24,018 bases of DNA from JADYZU01 sp964540965 (GTDB lineage Bacteria > Pseudomonadota > Alphaproteobacteria > Rhodobacterales > Rhodobacteraceae), in contig CAZIOT010000027.1 in assembly GCA_964540965.1 (NCBI GenBank), positions 1 through 24,018 on the forward strand, read 5' to 3'. The notes beneath the pieces are model-generated. The model saw nothing but the letters and a program-made list of their open reading frames with translations. It had not been told where the DNA came from and did no database searches. The position numbers and the translations under genes were made by a program. Positions 8,380-15,667 of the stretch are shown here, piece after piece; positions within the stretch are counted from its first letter, which is position 1, and every line of letters starts with the position of its first letter.

Positions 8380-8658
8380 ATGACCATTTCCTCGTTCCTC
8401 CTGCCGAATTCAGCGCCGGCGGCGCTGCAGTTCACCGCCTCCGGCGAAACCGATGTCCGGATCGGCAACCCTTCGCAAGCAACGGCCGAAATCGTGTCGT
8501 GGACCTGCACGACGAGCGACACGCCGCCATCCGTCAGCCCGCAGTTCTGGAACAAGATCCCGCCCCTGGGCGGTGAAGCGATCCAGATGCAGAGCGGCGA
8601 GCGCCTGTGGCTCGCCGGCTCGCGGCCGTCTGCGGTGTATGCCACCCTGGAGGTGTGA
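8380..8658 (+). CDS. Small phage structural protein, function unknown
   Basis: A 92-residue protein with no signal peptide or membrane segment, beginning MTISSFLLPNSAPAALQF and containing GETDVRIGNPSQATAEIVSW and GERLWLAGSRPSAVYATLEV. The composition is beta-rich with few charges, as expected for a small virion or tail component. It lies between the polyvalent protein remnant and another small structural gene, and its stop nearly abuts the next start (GTG 8660). A GTG at 8377 directly before the ATG could also serve as start. I do not recognise a named family; the role is inferred from position. Confidence 0.65.
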   Translation: MTISSFLLPNSAPAALQFTASGETDVRIGNPSQATAEIVSWTCTTSDTPPSVSPQFWNKIPPLGGEAIQMQSGERLWLAGSRPSAVYATLEV

Positions 8659-8659
8659 C

Positions 8660-9295
8660 GTGGCGCGCCTCGGCCCCGGCAGGTTCCGGGGCGGGCGTTT
8701 CCGCTTCACCGGCGGCGGGGTCGTTCCCCTCCCGGCGCAATCCGCGCTCTATATCGACGCGGCCGATGCGCCTCTGGGGGTCAACACGGGCCTGACCGCG
8801 CGGGGGTCGTGGGCCTGTGTATTCGCGAAAGTCTCGGGAACCACCGGCGCCGCCGACAACGTGATGGAAGCGGACGGGCTGGACCTCAATGGTTACGGCC
8901 TGAGGTGGAACGGCAGCGTCGGCCCCTATACCAAATTCACGATCCTGGCCGATGTGACCCGCGGCGCCGATCCTCTGTCCGGGGCCGGCAATTACTGCGC
9001 CCTGAACCAGAATGGCGCAACCGGCGTGCGCTTCTGGCTGCGCTACACCGCAGCCAACTGGCAGATTGTCGGCCCGAACGGGGTCACGATCAATATGGCT
9101 GCCATCGGCGCATACGGTGACAGGCAGGTCGTGGGCGGCGAACTGGACATCACCGCTGGCACCTTGACGGCTATCGAGGCGGATGGCGAAACCCAGACCG
9201 TTGCCATTTCGACATCGGCCTTTCCCGTCACCCGGATCGACATCGCCCAGAACTGCATCGGCAAGATCCACAGGCTGGCGGTGCTCGCGTCATGA
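8660..9295 (+). CDS. Beta-rich phage structural protein, possibly tail- or host-surface-binding
   Basis: A 211-residue protein that starts at GTG 8660, two bases after the preceding stop. The N-terminus is a basic glycine/arginine stretch (MARLGPGRFRGGRFRF) of the kind seen in small phage virion proteins. The remainder (SALYIDAADAPLGVNTGLT, GSWACVFAKVSG, YGLRWNGSVGPYTKFTILAD, ITAGTLTAIEADGETQTVAI) alternates in a way typical of jelly-roll or lectin-like beta-sandwiches. Its stop overlaps the ATG of the esterase/lysin gene (ATGA at 9292-9295), which indicates translational coupling. A carbohydrate- or surface-binding role is inference; the sequence shows no catalytic motif. Confidence 0.65.
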   Translation: MARLGPGRFRGGRFRFTGGGVVPLPAQSALYIDAADAPLGVNTGLTARGSWACVFAKVSGTTGAADNVMEADGLDLNGYGLRWNGSVGPYTKFTILADVTRGADPLSGAGNYCALNQNGATGVRFWLRYTAANWQIVGPNGVTINMAAIGAYGDRQVVGGELDITAGTLTAIEADGETQTVAISTSAFPVTRIDIAQNCIGKIHRLAVLAS

Positions 9296-10809
9296 GCCTG
9301 CAATCGCTCTGGACCGGCATGACCGGCATTGCCCTGCCGGTCTATCCTGCCGGTCATCAGATGCCGATTGTCGACGGCCAAAGCCTTGCCCTGGGCGTTA
9401 ACGGTTCGGTGGACGAACGCAAGGTCGCGTCCTACCAGCGCCGCGCCGGGGTCAAGATGCTGGCGGGGCTGGTCAGGTCCGATGCTGCGCCAGCCTATCT
9501 GCACGGCCCGGCGACCCTGACCTATGGCGCCGCCGCCGCCACCGGCATCGTCGCCGCCAGCCCTGCCGCCAATATCCCGGTCTGCCATTCGTTCGCGGCG
9601 GCGGTCGATGCATGGCGCCGCGCCCTCGGGGCACCGCTGCGCCGGATGCTGATCGGCTTCAACGGGATCGCAGGCCAGTCTGTCGTGGAATTTGACGACG
9701 ACAGCCCGACCCCCGGCGGGGCGCTGGGAACCCTGATCCGCGACAACCACGCCCGATGGCTGACCGAGGCGCGGACGCTGGACGGCACCGCCACGCCCCT
9801 GTGCTATGCCCTGCTGCAAGGCGAGGCGGACGTGACGATGACGCGCGAGCAATACCTTGCCGCCGCGACCGAGAGCATCGGCGATGCGCTGGACGACATT
9901 CAGGCTGCGACCGGCACCCGCCCGCCCGTCCTCGTCTGGCAGACCGGCGGATACCTCGACAGCACCGGCAAAGCCTATGGCCCGCCGCTGGCGCAGCTTG
10001 ACCTTGTGGCGGCGCTGGACGGCGTGTTCGCCGGGCCGCTCTATCCCTCGATCCTGATGGACACGGTGCATCCTACCCTCGCCTCGCAGCGCCTCTGGGC
10101 CGAGATCGGGGCTTATGTCTGGGTCCGTCGCGAGCAGTGCGTCAACGTCAACCTGCTGCCGGGCGCGCCATCGGTCGTCGGCAACCAGATCACCATCCCC
10201 TTTAGCACCGAGGCCGGCGCCGCGCTGGTGTTCGACGGGGCATCCCCCTATCCGACCTATGGCGGGCTGACCGACCATGGCTGCGAGGTGTCAGGCACCA
10301 CCATCACCGCTGTCGACCTGATCGGCAACGCGGTCAGGGAACTGCTTCGCCTCCTGGGATGGCATGAGCGCGCGAACAATGCCGAGTTGCGCGCCTGGTT
10401 GAAATCCGATGGGCATGCCCTCGGGGATCCCGCCGTCTACCCGTGGTGCGGTGACGCAGTGGAAACCGCCATCCGGCTCGCCTTGCCGAACGAGCCGCTG
10501 CCGGGCGCCCTGGGCAAGAACCCGTATTGGGCGCTGAACTGGCGCGGCTTCGGCGTGCCCTGTGATCCGCTGGTCGGGGCCATCGTCTCGATCAAGCGTG
10601 ACGGCGGCGGCCATGTCGGTTTCGCCGTCGCCCAGGACGCGACCCGCATCTATGTCCTGGGCGGGAACCAGAGCAACACCGTCTCCGTGGCCCCCGTCGA
10701 AAAGACCAGGTTCGAGACGGAGTCGTGGCGCTGGCCCTCCACGTTCGGCCCCGGTTCGCCTCTGCCGTTCCGCAGTAGCCCCGCCGCCGCCATCAGCGAT
10801 TTTGCGTGA
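9292..10809 (+). CDS. Fusion of SGNH/SASA-type esterase and TIGR02594-type peptidoglycan hydrolase
   Basis: One 505-residue frame. Residues ~1-285 look like an SGNH esterase of the sialate-O-acetylesterase type: MPIVDGQSLALG holds the likely nucleophile Ser, FNGIAGQSVVEF and LLQGEADV are mid-blocks, and DTVHPT holds the likely Asp/His pair. A short beta segment (VVGNQITIPFSTEAGAALVFD) follows. From about residue 345 the protein reads as a CHAP/NlpC-like TIGR02594 endolysin: LRLLGWHERANNAELRAWL, GDPAVYPWCGDAVE with the catalytic Cys, GGGHVGFAV with the His, and VLGGNQSNTV. In prophages of this type I would expect these as separate genes. The junction lies near 10310-10345. The product could deacylate surface glycans or cut peptidoglycan in entry or lysis. 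A holin-like gene follows. Confidence 0.75.
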   Translation: MSLQSLWTGMTGIALPVYPAGHQMPIVDGQSLALGVNGSVDERKVASYQRRAGVKMLAGLVRSDAAPAYLHGPATLTYGAAAATGIVAASPAANIPVCHSFAAAVDAWRRALGAPLRRMLIGFNGIAGQSVVEFDDDSPTPGGALGTLIRDNHARWLTEARTLDGTATPLCYALLQGEADVTMTREQYLAAATESIGDALDDIQAATGTRPPVLVWQTGGYLDSTGKAYGPPLAQLDLVAALDGVFAGPLYPSILMDTVHPTLASQRLWAEIGAYVWVRREQCVNVNLLPGAPSVVGNQITIPFSTEAGAALVFDGASPYPTYGGLTDHGCEVSGTTITAVDLIGNAVRELLRLLGWHERANNAELRAWLKSDGHALGDPAVYPWCGDAVETAIRLALPNEPLPGALGKNPYWALNWRGFGVPCDPLVGAIVSIKRDGGGHVGFAVAQDATRIYVLGGNQSNTVSVAPVEKTRFETESWRWPSTFGPGSPLPFRSSPAAAISDFA

Positions 10810-10832
10810 CCCCCCAGACAAGGGAGATACCG

Positions 10833-11171
10833 ATGTTCAACGACCTCTGGACCCTGACCGAGCCGCATATCGTGGAAACCTGCGTTGCGGTGATCCTCGC
10901 CATCTTCGGCTATCTCGCGACGCTGCTGCGGCAGAAGTGGGGGATCGACATCACCCTCGCCAACCGCGAGATCCTTGACCAGGCGCTCCATCGCATCCTT
11001 CAGGGCGCCTTCGACCGCAACCTGTCGAAAGATGCCATCATCGACATCGCGCTGTCTTACCTGCGCGCCACCATTCCGGGCACGCTCCGCAAGCTGGGCG
11101 CGACGGATGCAACGCTGAGGGACCGCATCGCGACCGAGATCGCGACGCGCCTCGGCCCCGCCTCCCGATGA
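10833..11171 (+). CDS. Holin-like small membrane protein
   Basis: A 112-residue protein starting at ATG 10833 with a good ribosome site (agggaga, 10821-10827). One hydrophobic segment lies near the N-terminus (IVETCVAVILAIFGYLATLL, about residues 13-32). A soluble helical tail follows (ILDQALHRILQGAF, IIDIALSYLRATIPGTLRKLG). A single-pass protein of this size directly after an endolysin gene fits a holin or holin-associated role; this is positional inference. Its 3' end overlaps the antisense 3' end of the integrase frame by 115 bases. Confidence 0.6.
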   Translation: MFNDLWTLTEPHIVETCVAVILAIFGYLATLLRQKWGIDITLANREILDQALHRILQGAFDRNLSKDAIIDIALSYLRATIPGTLRKLGATDATLRDRIATEIATRLGPASR

Positions 11172-12439
11172 TCCGGCGCCACGCCGCATGGCACGCCCAG
11201 CGGCTCCCCCGCGTGGACCACGGTCCCGCGGGGTTCCTGTTTCGCCCGCACCGGGCGCAGCGGGATCACATCGGCCGATTCCGCGCCGGTGACAAACCGG
11301 GCCCATGCCTCCATGACGGGGCGGCGCAGGTCGAGCAGATCGGAGCGGGCATAGGTCCGCTCCACCTTGTTCCCGACCACATGGCCCAGGATCGTTTCGG
11401 AGATGTCGCGGTCGCAGGCCCGGTTGTCCTGCGCCCATGTGCGGAAGCTGGTTCGAAAGCCATGCGGCAGGCCGGCCTCGTTCAGCCCACGGAGTGACTT
11501 TTCGACCGCCGCGCTGGTGATCGGCCGCCCGGTATTGCCAGGCAGCAGCAGGCTATCGACCGTGAGCGGCCGGAGTTCGTCCACGATGCGCATGGCCTCG
11601 GTCGAGAGCGGCACGCGGAAATCCGTCACATGACCGTCTCGCCCCTTGATCCGATCCTCGGGCACGGTCCAGACATTGCCGTCGATCTCGCTGGCCCGGA
11701 TGCCCGTCACGGCATCCATCCGCACCGAGGTCAGGATCAGGAGGCGCAGCACCTGCCCCGCGATGGTGTGCGGCAGGCGGGCATAGAGCGCCGGAATATC
11801 CTGCCATGGTGTCGCCAGGATGTGCTTCGGCTTGTGCCGCACTTCACCCGGCATCCGCTCCGCCGCGTCGGCATGGAAGGGGTCAGACTGGTAGCCCATG
11901 AGGCGGCTTTCGCGCAGCGTGATGCGGATCCGGTTCATGCACTTGATCGCGGTGGGGTGCTTTTTCGACCGGATCGGCGCCAGCGCGGTCTTGATCTGGT
12001 GTTGCCGCAGCTCGGACAGCCGCACATGGCCGATCTTCGGCAGGACATGCAGCGTCACGGGCGACATCCAGTGCCCGCGCGTCCCGTCGCCGCGCAGCCG
12101 GGCCCTGAAGCTGTCGAACACGATCTTCGTCGCCTCGGCAAAGGTCGGGTCATCGCGGTCCCGATTTGCGATTTCCTCGGCGCGCTGTGCGTCCCGCGTG
12201 GCGATCGGGTCACGCCCCGCCGCCAGTTCCGCCGCCCATCTGTCACGCGCCGCCCGCGCCTCGGCCAATCCGACCGCTGGCCATGCACCAAGGCCCATTT
12301 CGCGTCGCTTGCCGAGGTGGGAATACCGGAACACCCACTTGCCGGTTTCCCCGGCCTTGTCGAGCGTCAGCCCCCCACCGTCGAACAGTTTGCCCGGCTC
12401 GGCTTTCCTGATCTGGATCGCGGTCAGGATGTTCTTCAC
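11057..12439 (-). CDS. Phage tyrosine integrase (P4-type)
   Basis: About 460 residues. The N-terminal arm-binding domain has the P4-integrase pattern PGKLFDGGGLTL, GKWVFRYSHLGKRREMGLG and a long AEARAARDRWAAELAAGRDP helix. The catalytic domain shows LILTSVRMDAVTGIRASEID (first Arg), HGFRTSFRTWA (His-x-x-Arg), LGHVVGNKVERTYARSD (His and the nucleophile Tyr). It would catalyse insertion and excision of the prophage. GTG at 12439 (VKNILTAIQ) is chosen because family similarity begins there; the frame stays open to 12553. After the expected end (ARFVTGAESADVIPLRP, near 11240) the frame runs another ~60 residues of poor-quality sequence to 11057, antisense to the holin-like gene, so the original stop may be lost. 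The gene faces away from the right prophage edge. Confidence 0.85.
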   Translation of the reverse strand: MKNILTAIQIRKAEPGKLFDGGGLTLDKAGETGKWVFRYSHLGKRREMGLGAWPAVGLAEARAARDRWAAELAAGRDPIATRDAQRAEEIANRDRDDPTFAEATKIVFDSFRARLRGDGTRGHWMSPVTLHVLPKIGHVRLSELRQHQIKTALAPIRSKKHPTAIKCMNRIRITLRESRLMGYQSDPFHADAAERMPGEVRHKPKHILATPWQDIPALYARLPHTIAGQVLRLLILTSVRMDAVTGIRASEIDGNVWTVPEDRIKGRDGHVTDFRVPLSTEAMRIVDELRPLTVDSLLLPGNTGRPITSAAVEKSLRGLNEAGLPHGFRTSFRTWAQDNRACDRDISETILGHVVGNKVERTYARSDLLDLRRPVMEAWARFVTGAESADVIPLRPVRAKQEPRGTVVHAGEPLGVPCGVAPDHREAGPRRVAISVAMRSLSVASVAPSLRSVPGMVARR

Positions 12440-12469
12440 CCCAGCCCCCCATCTGGCCCCCCAATCGGA

Positions 12470-12489
12470 TGTCGCGCTGTAACGCGACA
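12470..12489. promoter_or_regulatory. 7-bp inverted repeat upstream of the integrase
   Basis: tgtcgcg and cgcgaca, separated by ctgtaa, lie 31 bases before the integrase GTG. The site could be an operator or an arm-type integrase/excisionase site. No family match can be made from sequence alone. Confidence 0.3.
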
Positions 12490-12567
12490 GCATGAGACGA
12501 CCGGAGAAAGGCCGACTCGCGCTTTCCCAACCATTACGAGACGAGTGAGACAACCTGCAACAATATA

Positions 12568-12582
12568 GAACAAAAGTTGAAC
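12568..12582. promoter_or_regulatory. LexA (SOS) box at the prophage edge
   Basis: The sequence GAACAAAAGTTGAAC is GAAC-N7-GAAC, i.e. GTTC-N7-GTTC on the minus strand, the established LexA-binding pattern of alphaproteobacteria. It lies in a short AT-rich patch (12551-12582) unlike the GC-rich surroundings, about 130 bases upstream of the integrase start. The likely role is SOS control of the integrase or of a leftward phage transcript (inference). Confidence 0.6.
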
Positions 12583-12861
12583 GCCAATGCCGGGCATCTG
12601 ACGCTGGGCCGCTGGGCCGGACCGGAACGGCTGGCCCGCAAGCTGGGCCTGCCGCCGGCGCAGGTGCATGTCGTGGGCAAGGGCACGCAAGCCGACCCGG
12701 CGATCATCGCCGGGGCCGAGGCGCTGGGCGCCCGCATCGTCACCAACGACCGCTACCGAGACTGGCAGGAGGCGGACGACACGCTGCGGCTGGAGGGGAT
12801 CCTCGTGCCGGGCGGTGTGGCTGGCGGCGCGGTGCGGCTACGCTTTCCCCGCGCCGCGTAG
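12577..12861 (+). pseudogene. 3' fragment of an NYN/PIN-like (Zc3h12a-type) ribonuclease gene
   Basis: The frame gives NANAGHLTLGRWAGPERLA, RKLGLPPAQVHVVGKGTQAD, PAIIAGAEALGARIVTNDRY and RDWQEADDTLRLEGILVPGG, ending at TAG 12859-12861. This matches the second half of small bacterial NYN/Zc3h12a-like nuclease domains, where acidic residues around ADPAII and TNDRYRDW contribute to the active site. The expected N-terminal half (a strand ending IIDGSNV and the following helices) is absent: upstream sequence switches at about 12582 to AT-rich phage-type DNA with stops. A TTG at 12577 gives a formal start, but no ribosome site is visible. The most likely explanation is interruption by prophage integration, with the 5' half lost when the left part of the prophage was deleted. 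The nuclease would be inactive. Confidence 0.65.
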
Positions 12862-13061
12862 GGTGGCGGATTGCGACGGCGGGTGTAGTCGCTGTCAGCA
12901 CCGACTGGCGGGCAGGGCGAACTGCCTTGACCGCTCTCGCGAACCGGCAGCCTGCGGCCGGGGATTCTTGTGCCGGGCTGTGTGGCCGGGCGGCGCAGTG
13001 CGCCTGCCGTTTCCCCGCGCCGCATAGGTCCGGCGGGTTGCGACGGCGGGTGGAATCGCTG
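12795..13061 (+). repeat. Degenerate direct repeat of the nuclease gene's 3' end
   Basis: About 100 bases at 12795-12894 (from ggggatcctcgtgccgggcg to cggcgggtgtagtcgctg) recur at 12960-13061 (from ggggattcttgtgccgggct to cggcgggtggaatcgctg), roughly 80-85% identical by eye. The second copy has a one-base insertion that breaks the coding frame. The 65 bases between them (12895-12959) show no gene. The spacer between the nuclease stop (12861) and the next gene (13098) is therefore mostly this duplicated, decayed gene end. Confidence 0.8.
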
Positions 13062-13097
13062 CCGATCCATGCCATGCTGCCGGAAAGGAGGACCGCC

Positions 13098-13421
13098 ATG
13101 ACCGCGATCACAGCCAGTTTCCCCGGACAGACCGTCATCACCACGTTCGAGACGACCCCGGCCCATGCCCATGACCTGATGGACCACCTGCGCTCTGCCT
13201 ATGACGAGGTGATCCGCCTTCAGCCCGGCTTTGTCAGCGCCGCGCTGCACATGAACGACGCGATGACGCGGGTCTGCAACTATTCGCAATGGGCCCGGCG
13301 CGAGGATTATCAGGCCATGCTGCGCACTGCCGAAATGCGCGCCCGCAACCGGGTCATCGGCACGCTTTGCAAGGGGTTCGAACCGGTGATGTACGAGGTG
13401 ACGGGGGTGGTCGGAACCTGA
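13098..13421 (+). CDS. ABM-like (dimeric alpha-beta barrel) small protein
   Basis: A 107-residue protein starting at ATG 13098 with a good ribosome site (aaaggagga, 13085-13093). The pattern of a strand (QTVITTFETTP), a helix with HAHDLMDHLRSAYDEV, then PGFVSAALHMNDAMTRVCNYSQWARREDYQAML and a closing FEPVMYEVTGVV is that of the antibiotic biosynthesis monooxygenase (ABM) superfamily: small dimeric ferredoxin-like barrels involved in oxidation or in binding reactive small molecules. The substrate cannot be inferred. It stands alone, followed by the convergent znuA. Confidence 0.75.
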   Translation: MTAITASFPGQTVITTFETTPAHAHDLMDHLRSAYDEVIRLQPGFVSAALHMNDAMTRVCNYSQWARREDYQAMLRTAEMRARNRVIGTLCKGFEPVMYEVTGVVGT

Positions 13422-13476
13422 GGTGCGCCGGCGGAAATCGCCGCCACGCCACTGACATCCCCCGCCGAAACGGCAG

Positions 13477-14388
13477 TCATCCGCCGAGGCAATCCTGCAG
13501 GGCCGCCGCGATCCCCTCGATGATCGCGGGATACAGATCCGGTCCCGGCGGCAGGGTCTGGCCGTCCGGGTCGGCGGCGGCGGTGCGCAGGGCGGTGCCT
13601 TCGCTGACCAGCGCGATCACGGCCGGCGGGGTCTGCGGGTCGGTCAGCAGGCAGACGATCCCCCCCTCGGCGATCTGCCCGCGCAGGTCGGCGACATGCG
13701 CCGGGCCGGGGGTGGCGGCGTCGGCCAGCGTCACCGCCCCGGCGGCGGGCAGGGCGAAGGCGTTCTCGAAATACTGATAGCCGTCATGCGGGACAAGATA
13801 GGCCCGCCCCGCCAGCGGCGCCAGTTCAACGGCCAGCCGGTCGCGCAGGGCGACGAAGTCAGCGGCGGCCGCAGCGGCATTGGCGCGATAGACCGCCGCA
13901 TTGCCGGCATCGACGGCGGCAAGGGTCTCGGCAATCGTGCCGACCCAGATCGCGGCAACGGCGGGGTCAAGCCAGCCATGCGGGTCGATTGCCATTGAGT
14001 CGTGGCCAGCGTCCCCGTGGTCATGATCGTGATCGGCAAAATCGGCGTCGTCGCGCAGGTCGAGCGCGCTCCAGCCGTCGGTGCTTAGCAGCGCCACCTT
14101 CATCGCGGTGGGGGCCAGCGTGTCGATCGGCCCGGCCAGCATTGGCACCAGCGCCTCGCCGGTCCAGATCACCACATCCGCCTCGGCCAGCGCGCCGGCG
14201 TCCGAGGGGCGCAGCGCCGCGTCATGGGGCGAGGTGCCGGGCGGAATCAGCGCCAGCGGCTGGCCAAGATCGCCCATAACCCGCGCCACCAGCGACTGGA
14301 TCGGCGCGGTATCGGTCACCACCTGCGGCACCTCGGCCAGGGCGGCGGCGGGGATCAGGGCCAGGGCGGCCAGCAGCGGCAGGCGCAT
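13477..14388 (-). CDS. znuA: Zinc ABC transporter, periplasmic binding protein
   Basis: A 303-residue cluster A-I metal-binding protein. A signal peptide (MRLPLLAALALIPAAALA) is followed by VTDTAPIQSLVARVMGD. Metal ligand motifs are PPGTSPHDAALRPSDA, MAIDPHGWLDP, and VPHDGYQYFENAF. A short His/Asp-rich loop (DHDHDHGDAGHDS), typical of ZnuA, lies just before the second motif. It captures zinc in the periplasm and delivers it to ZnuB. The gene is divergent from zur across 74 bases that contain a Zur box, so it is likely repressed when zinc is plentiful. Confidence 0.93.
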   Translation of the reverse strand: MRLPLLAALALIPAAALAEVPQVVTDTAPIQSLVARVMGDLGQPLALIPPGTSPHDAALRPSDAGALAEADVVIWTGEALVPMLAGPIDTLAPTAMKVALLSTDGWSALDLRDDADFADHDHDHGDAGHDSMAIDPHGWLDPAVAAIWVGTIAETLAAVDAGNAAVYRANAAAAAADFVALRDRLAVELAPLAGRAYLVPHDGYQYFENAFALPAAGAVTLADAATPGPAHVADLRGQIAEGGIVCLLTDPQTPPAVIALVSEGTALRTAAADPDGQTLPPGPDLYPAIIEGIAAALQDCLGG

Positions 14389-14432
14389 TCCGCGCTCCTC
14401 TTGTTGCGGGGTCGGAGGCGGCCTATAGTGGG

Positions 14433-14446
14433 TATGTTATAACATA
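14433..14446. promoter_or_regulatory. Zur box in the znuA-zur divergent promoter
   Basis: TATGTTATAACATA is a perfect 14-bp palindrome inside gtatgttataacataaca. The core TGTTATAACA matches the Zur-binding consensus of alphaproteobacteria. It lies 16 bases upstream of the zur ATG and 44 bases from the znuA ATG, so one site can control both directions, including zur-znuC-znuB (autoregulation). Confidence 0.85.
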
Positions 14447-14462
14447 ACAAGCCCTGAACCCG

Positions 14463-14930
14463 ATGACCGACTTTGCCTTTGCCCGGCACGACCACGCCGC
14501 CTGCATCCACGAGGCGACCGCGGCTGCCGAAACCGCCTGCCGCAGCAGTGGCGCGCAACTCACGCCGGTCCGGCGGCGGGTGCTGGAGCTGCTGCTGGAA
14601 TCGCATCGGGCGATGGGGGCCTATGACGTGCTGGCGCGGCTTGACGCCGAAGGTCTGGGCTCTCAGCCGCCGGTCGCCTATCGCGCGCTCGGGTTCCTTG
14701 TCGATCAGGGTCTTGCCCACCGGATCGAGCGGCTGAACGCCTTTGTCGCCTGTTCGCATCCCGGCGCCAGCCACGACCCGGCCTTCATGATCTGCCGCTC
14801 GTGCCGCAAGGTCGCCGAATCGCTGTCGCCGGCGCCGCTCGAGGGAGAGGCGGCGGCGAGCGGCTTTCGCATCGAACGCACCATGGTCGAGGCCGAGGGC
14901 CTGTGCCCGCTGTGTCAGGCCGCGTCATGA
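14463..14930 (+). CDS. zur: Zinc uptake regulator, Fur family
   Basis: A 155-residue Fur-family repressor. The winged-helix domain reads QLTPVRRRVLELLLESHRAM, GAYDVLARLDAEG and PPVAYRALGFLVDQGLAHRI. The metal-binding part contains ACSHPGASHD, MICRSCRKV and a terminal CPLC, giving the paired cysteines of the structural zinc site. Family type (Zur rather than Fur or Mur) is set by the Cys pairs, the position between znuA and znuC, and the Zur box upstream. Its TGA overlaps the znuC ATG (ATGA at 14927-14930). Confidence 0.92.
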   Translation: MTDFAFARHDHAACIHEATAAAETACRSSGAQLTPVRRRVLELLLESHRAMGAYDVLARLDAEGLGSQPPVAYRALGFLVDQGLAHRIERLNAFVACSHPGASHDPAFMICRSCRKVAESLSPAPLEGEAAASGFRIERTMVEAEGLCPLCQAAS

Positions 14931-15667
14931 GCCTTGTCACCGTCGAACATGCCGATGTCCTGCGCGGGCGGCAGCGCATCCTGCACGATGTCAGCCTGAA
15001 GATCGACAAGGGCGAGATCGTTACCGTGGTCGGCCCCAACGGATCGGGCAAGTCGACGCTGCTCAAGCTGCTGATCGGGGAAATCCGGCCGGCGACCGGC
15101 CGTGTGACGCGGCAGCCGGGCTTGCGCATCGGCTATGTGCCGCAGGCCTTGCGGCTGGATCCGACATTGCCGATGACGGTGCGGCGCTTTCTGGGCCTGC
15201 CGCGCGCCGTGGGCCGGACCGAGGCCGAGGCCGCGCTTGACCTTGCCGGCGCCGGCCACATCGCCGACCGGCAGATGTCCGACCTGTCGGGCGGGCAATT
15301 CCAGCGCGTGTTGCTGGCCCGCGCCGCGCTGGGCAGGCCGGACCTCTTGCTGCTGGACGAGCCGACGCAGGGGCTGGACCAGCCCGGATCCGCCGCCTTC
15401 TATCGCCGGATCGAGGAGTTGCGCCGTGCCACCGGCTGCGCCGTCCTCATGGTCAGTCACGAATTGCATGTGGTGATGAGCGCCTCTGACCGGGTGATCT
15501 GCCTGAACGGTCATGTCTGCTGCGAAGGCACGCCGGCGCATGTCTCGGCCGCGCCGGCCTATCGAGAGCTTTTCGGCACCGGGACCGGCGGGGCCCTGGC
15601 GCTTTACCGCCACGACCATGACCACCACGACCATCCCGATCACGACCACCACCACGGAAGCCATTGA
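14927..15667 (+). CDS. znuC: Zinc ABC transporter, ATP-binding protein
   Basis: A 246-residue ABC ATPase. Walker A is GPNGSGKST, the Q-loop lies in IGYVPQALRL, the signature is LSGGQFQRVLLARA, Walker B with the catalytic Glu is LLLLDEPTQGLD, and the switch His is in VSHELH. The C-terminus ends in a His/Asp-rich tail (HDHDHHDHPDHDHHH) as seen in several ZnuC proteins, probably for zinc sensing or buffering. ATG 14927 overlaps the zur stop. It powers zinc import through ZnuB. Confidence 0.93.
   Translation: MSLVTVEHADVLRGRQRILHDVSLKIDKGEIVTVVGPNGSGKSTLLKLLIGEIRPATGRVTRQPGLRIGYVPQALRLDPTLPMTVRRFLGLPRAVGRTEAEAALDLAGAGHIADRQMSDLSGGQFQRVLLARAALGRPDLLLLDEPTQGLDQPGSAAFYRRIEELRRATGCAVLMVSHELHVVMSASDRVICLNGHVCCEGTPAHVSAAPAYRELFGTGTGGALALYRHDHDHHDHPDHDHHHGSH

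Noticed and set aside
15620..15664. Short tandem cac/gac repeats suggesting a simple-sequence repeat
   Set aside because: They encode the His/Asp-rich tail of ZnuC, a normal feature of zinc transporters.
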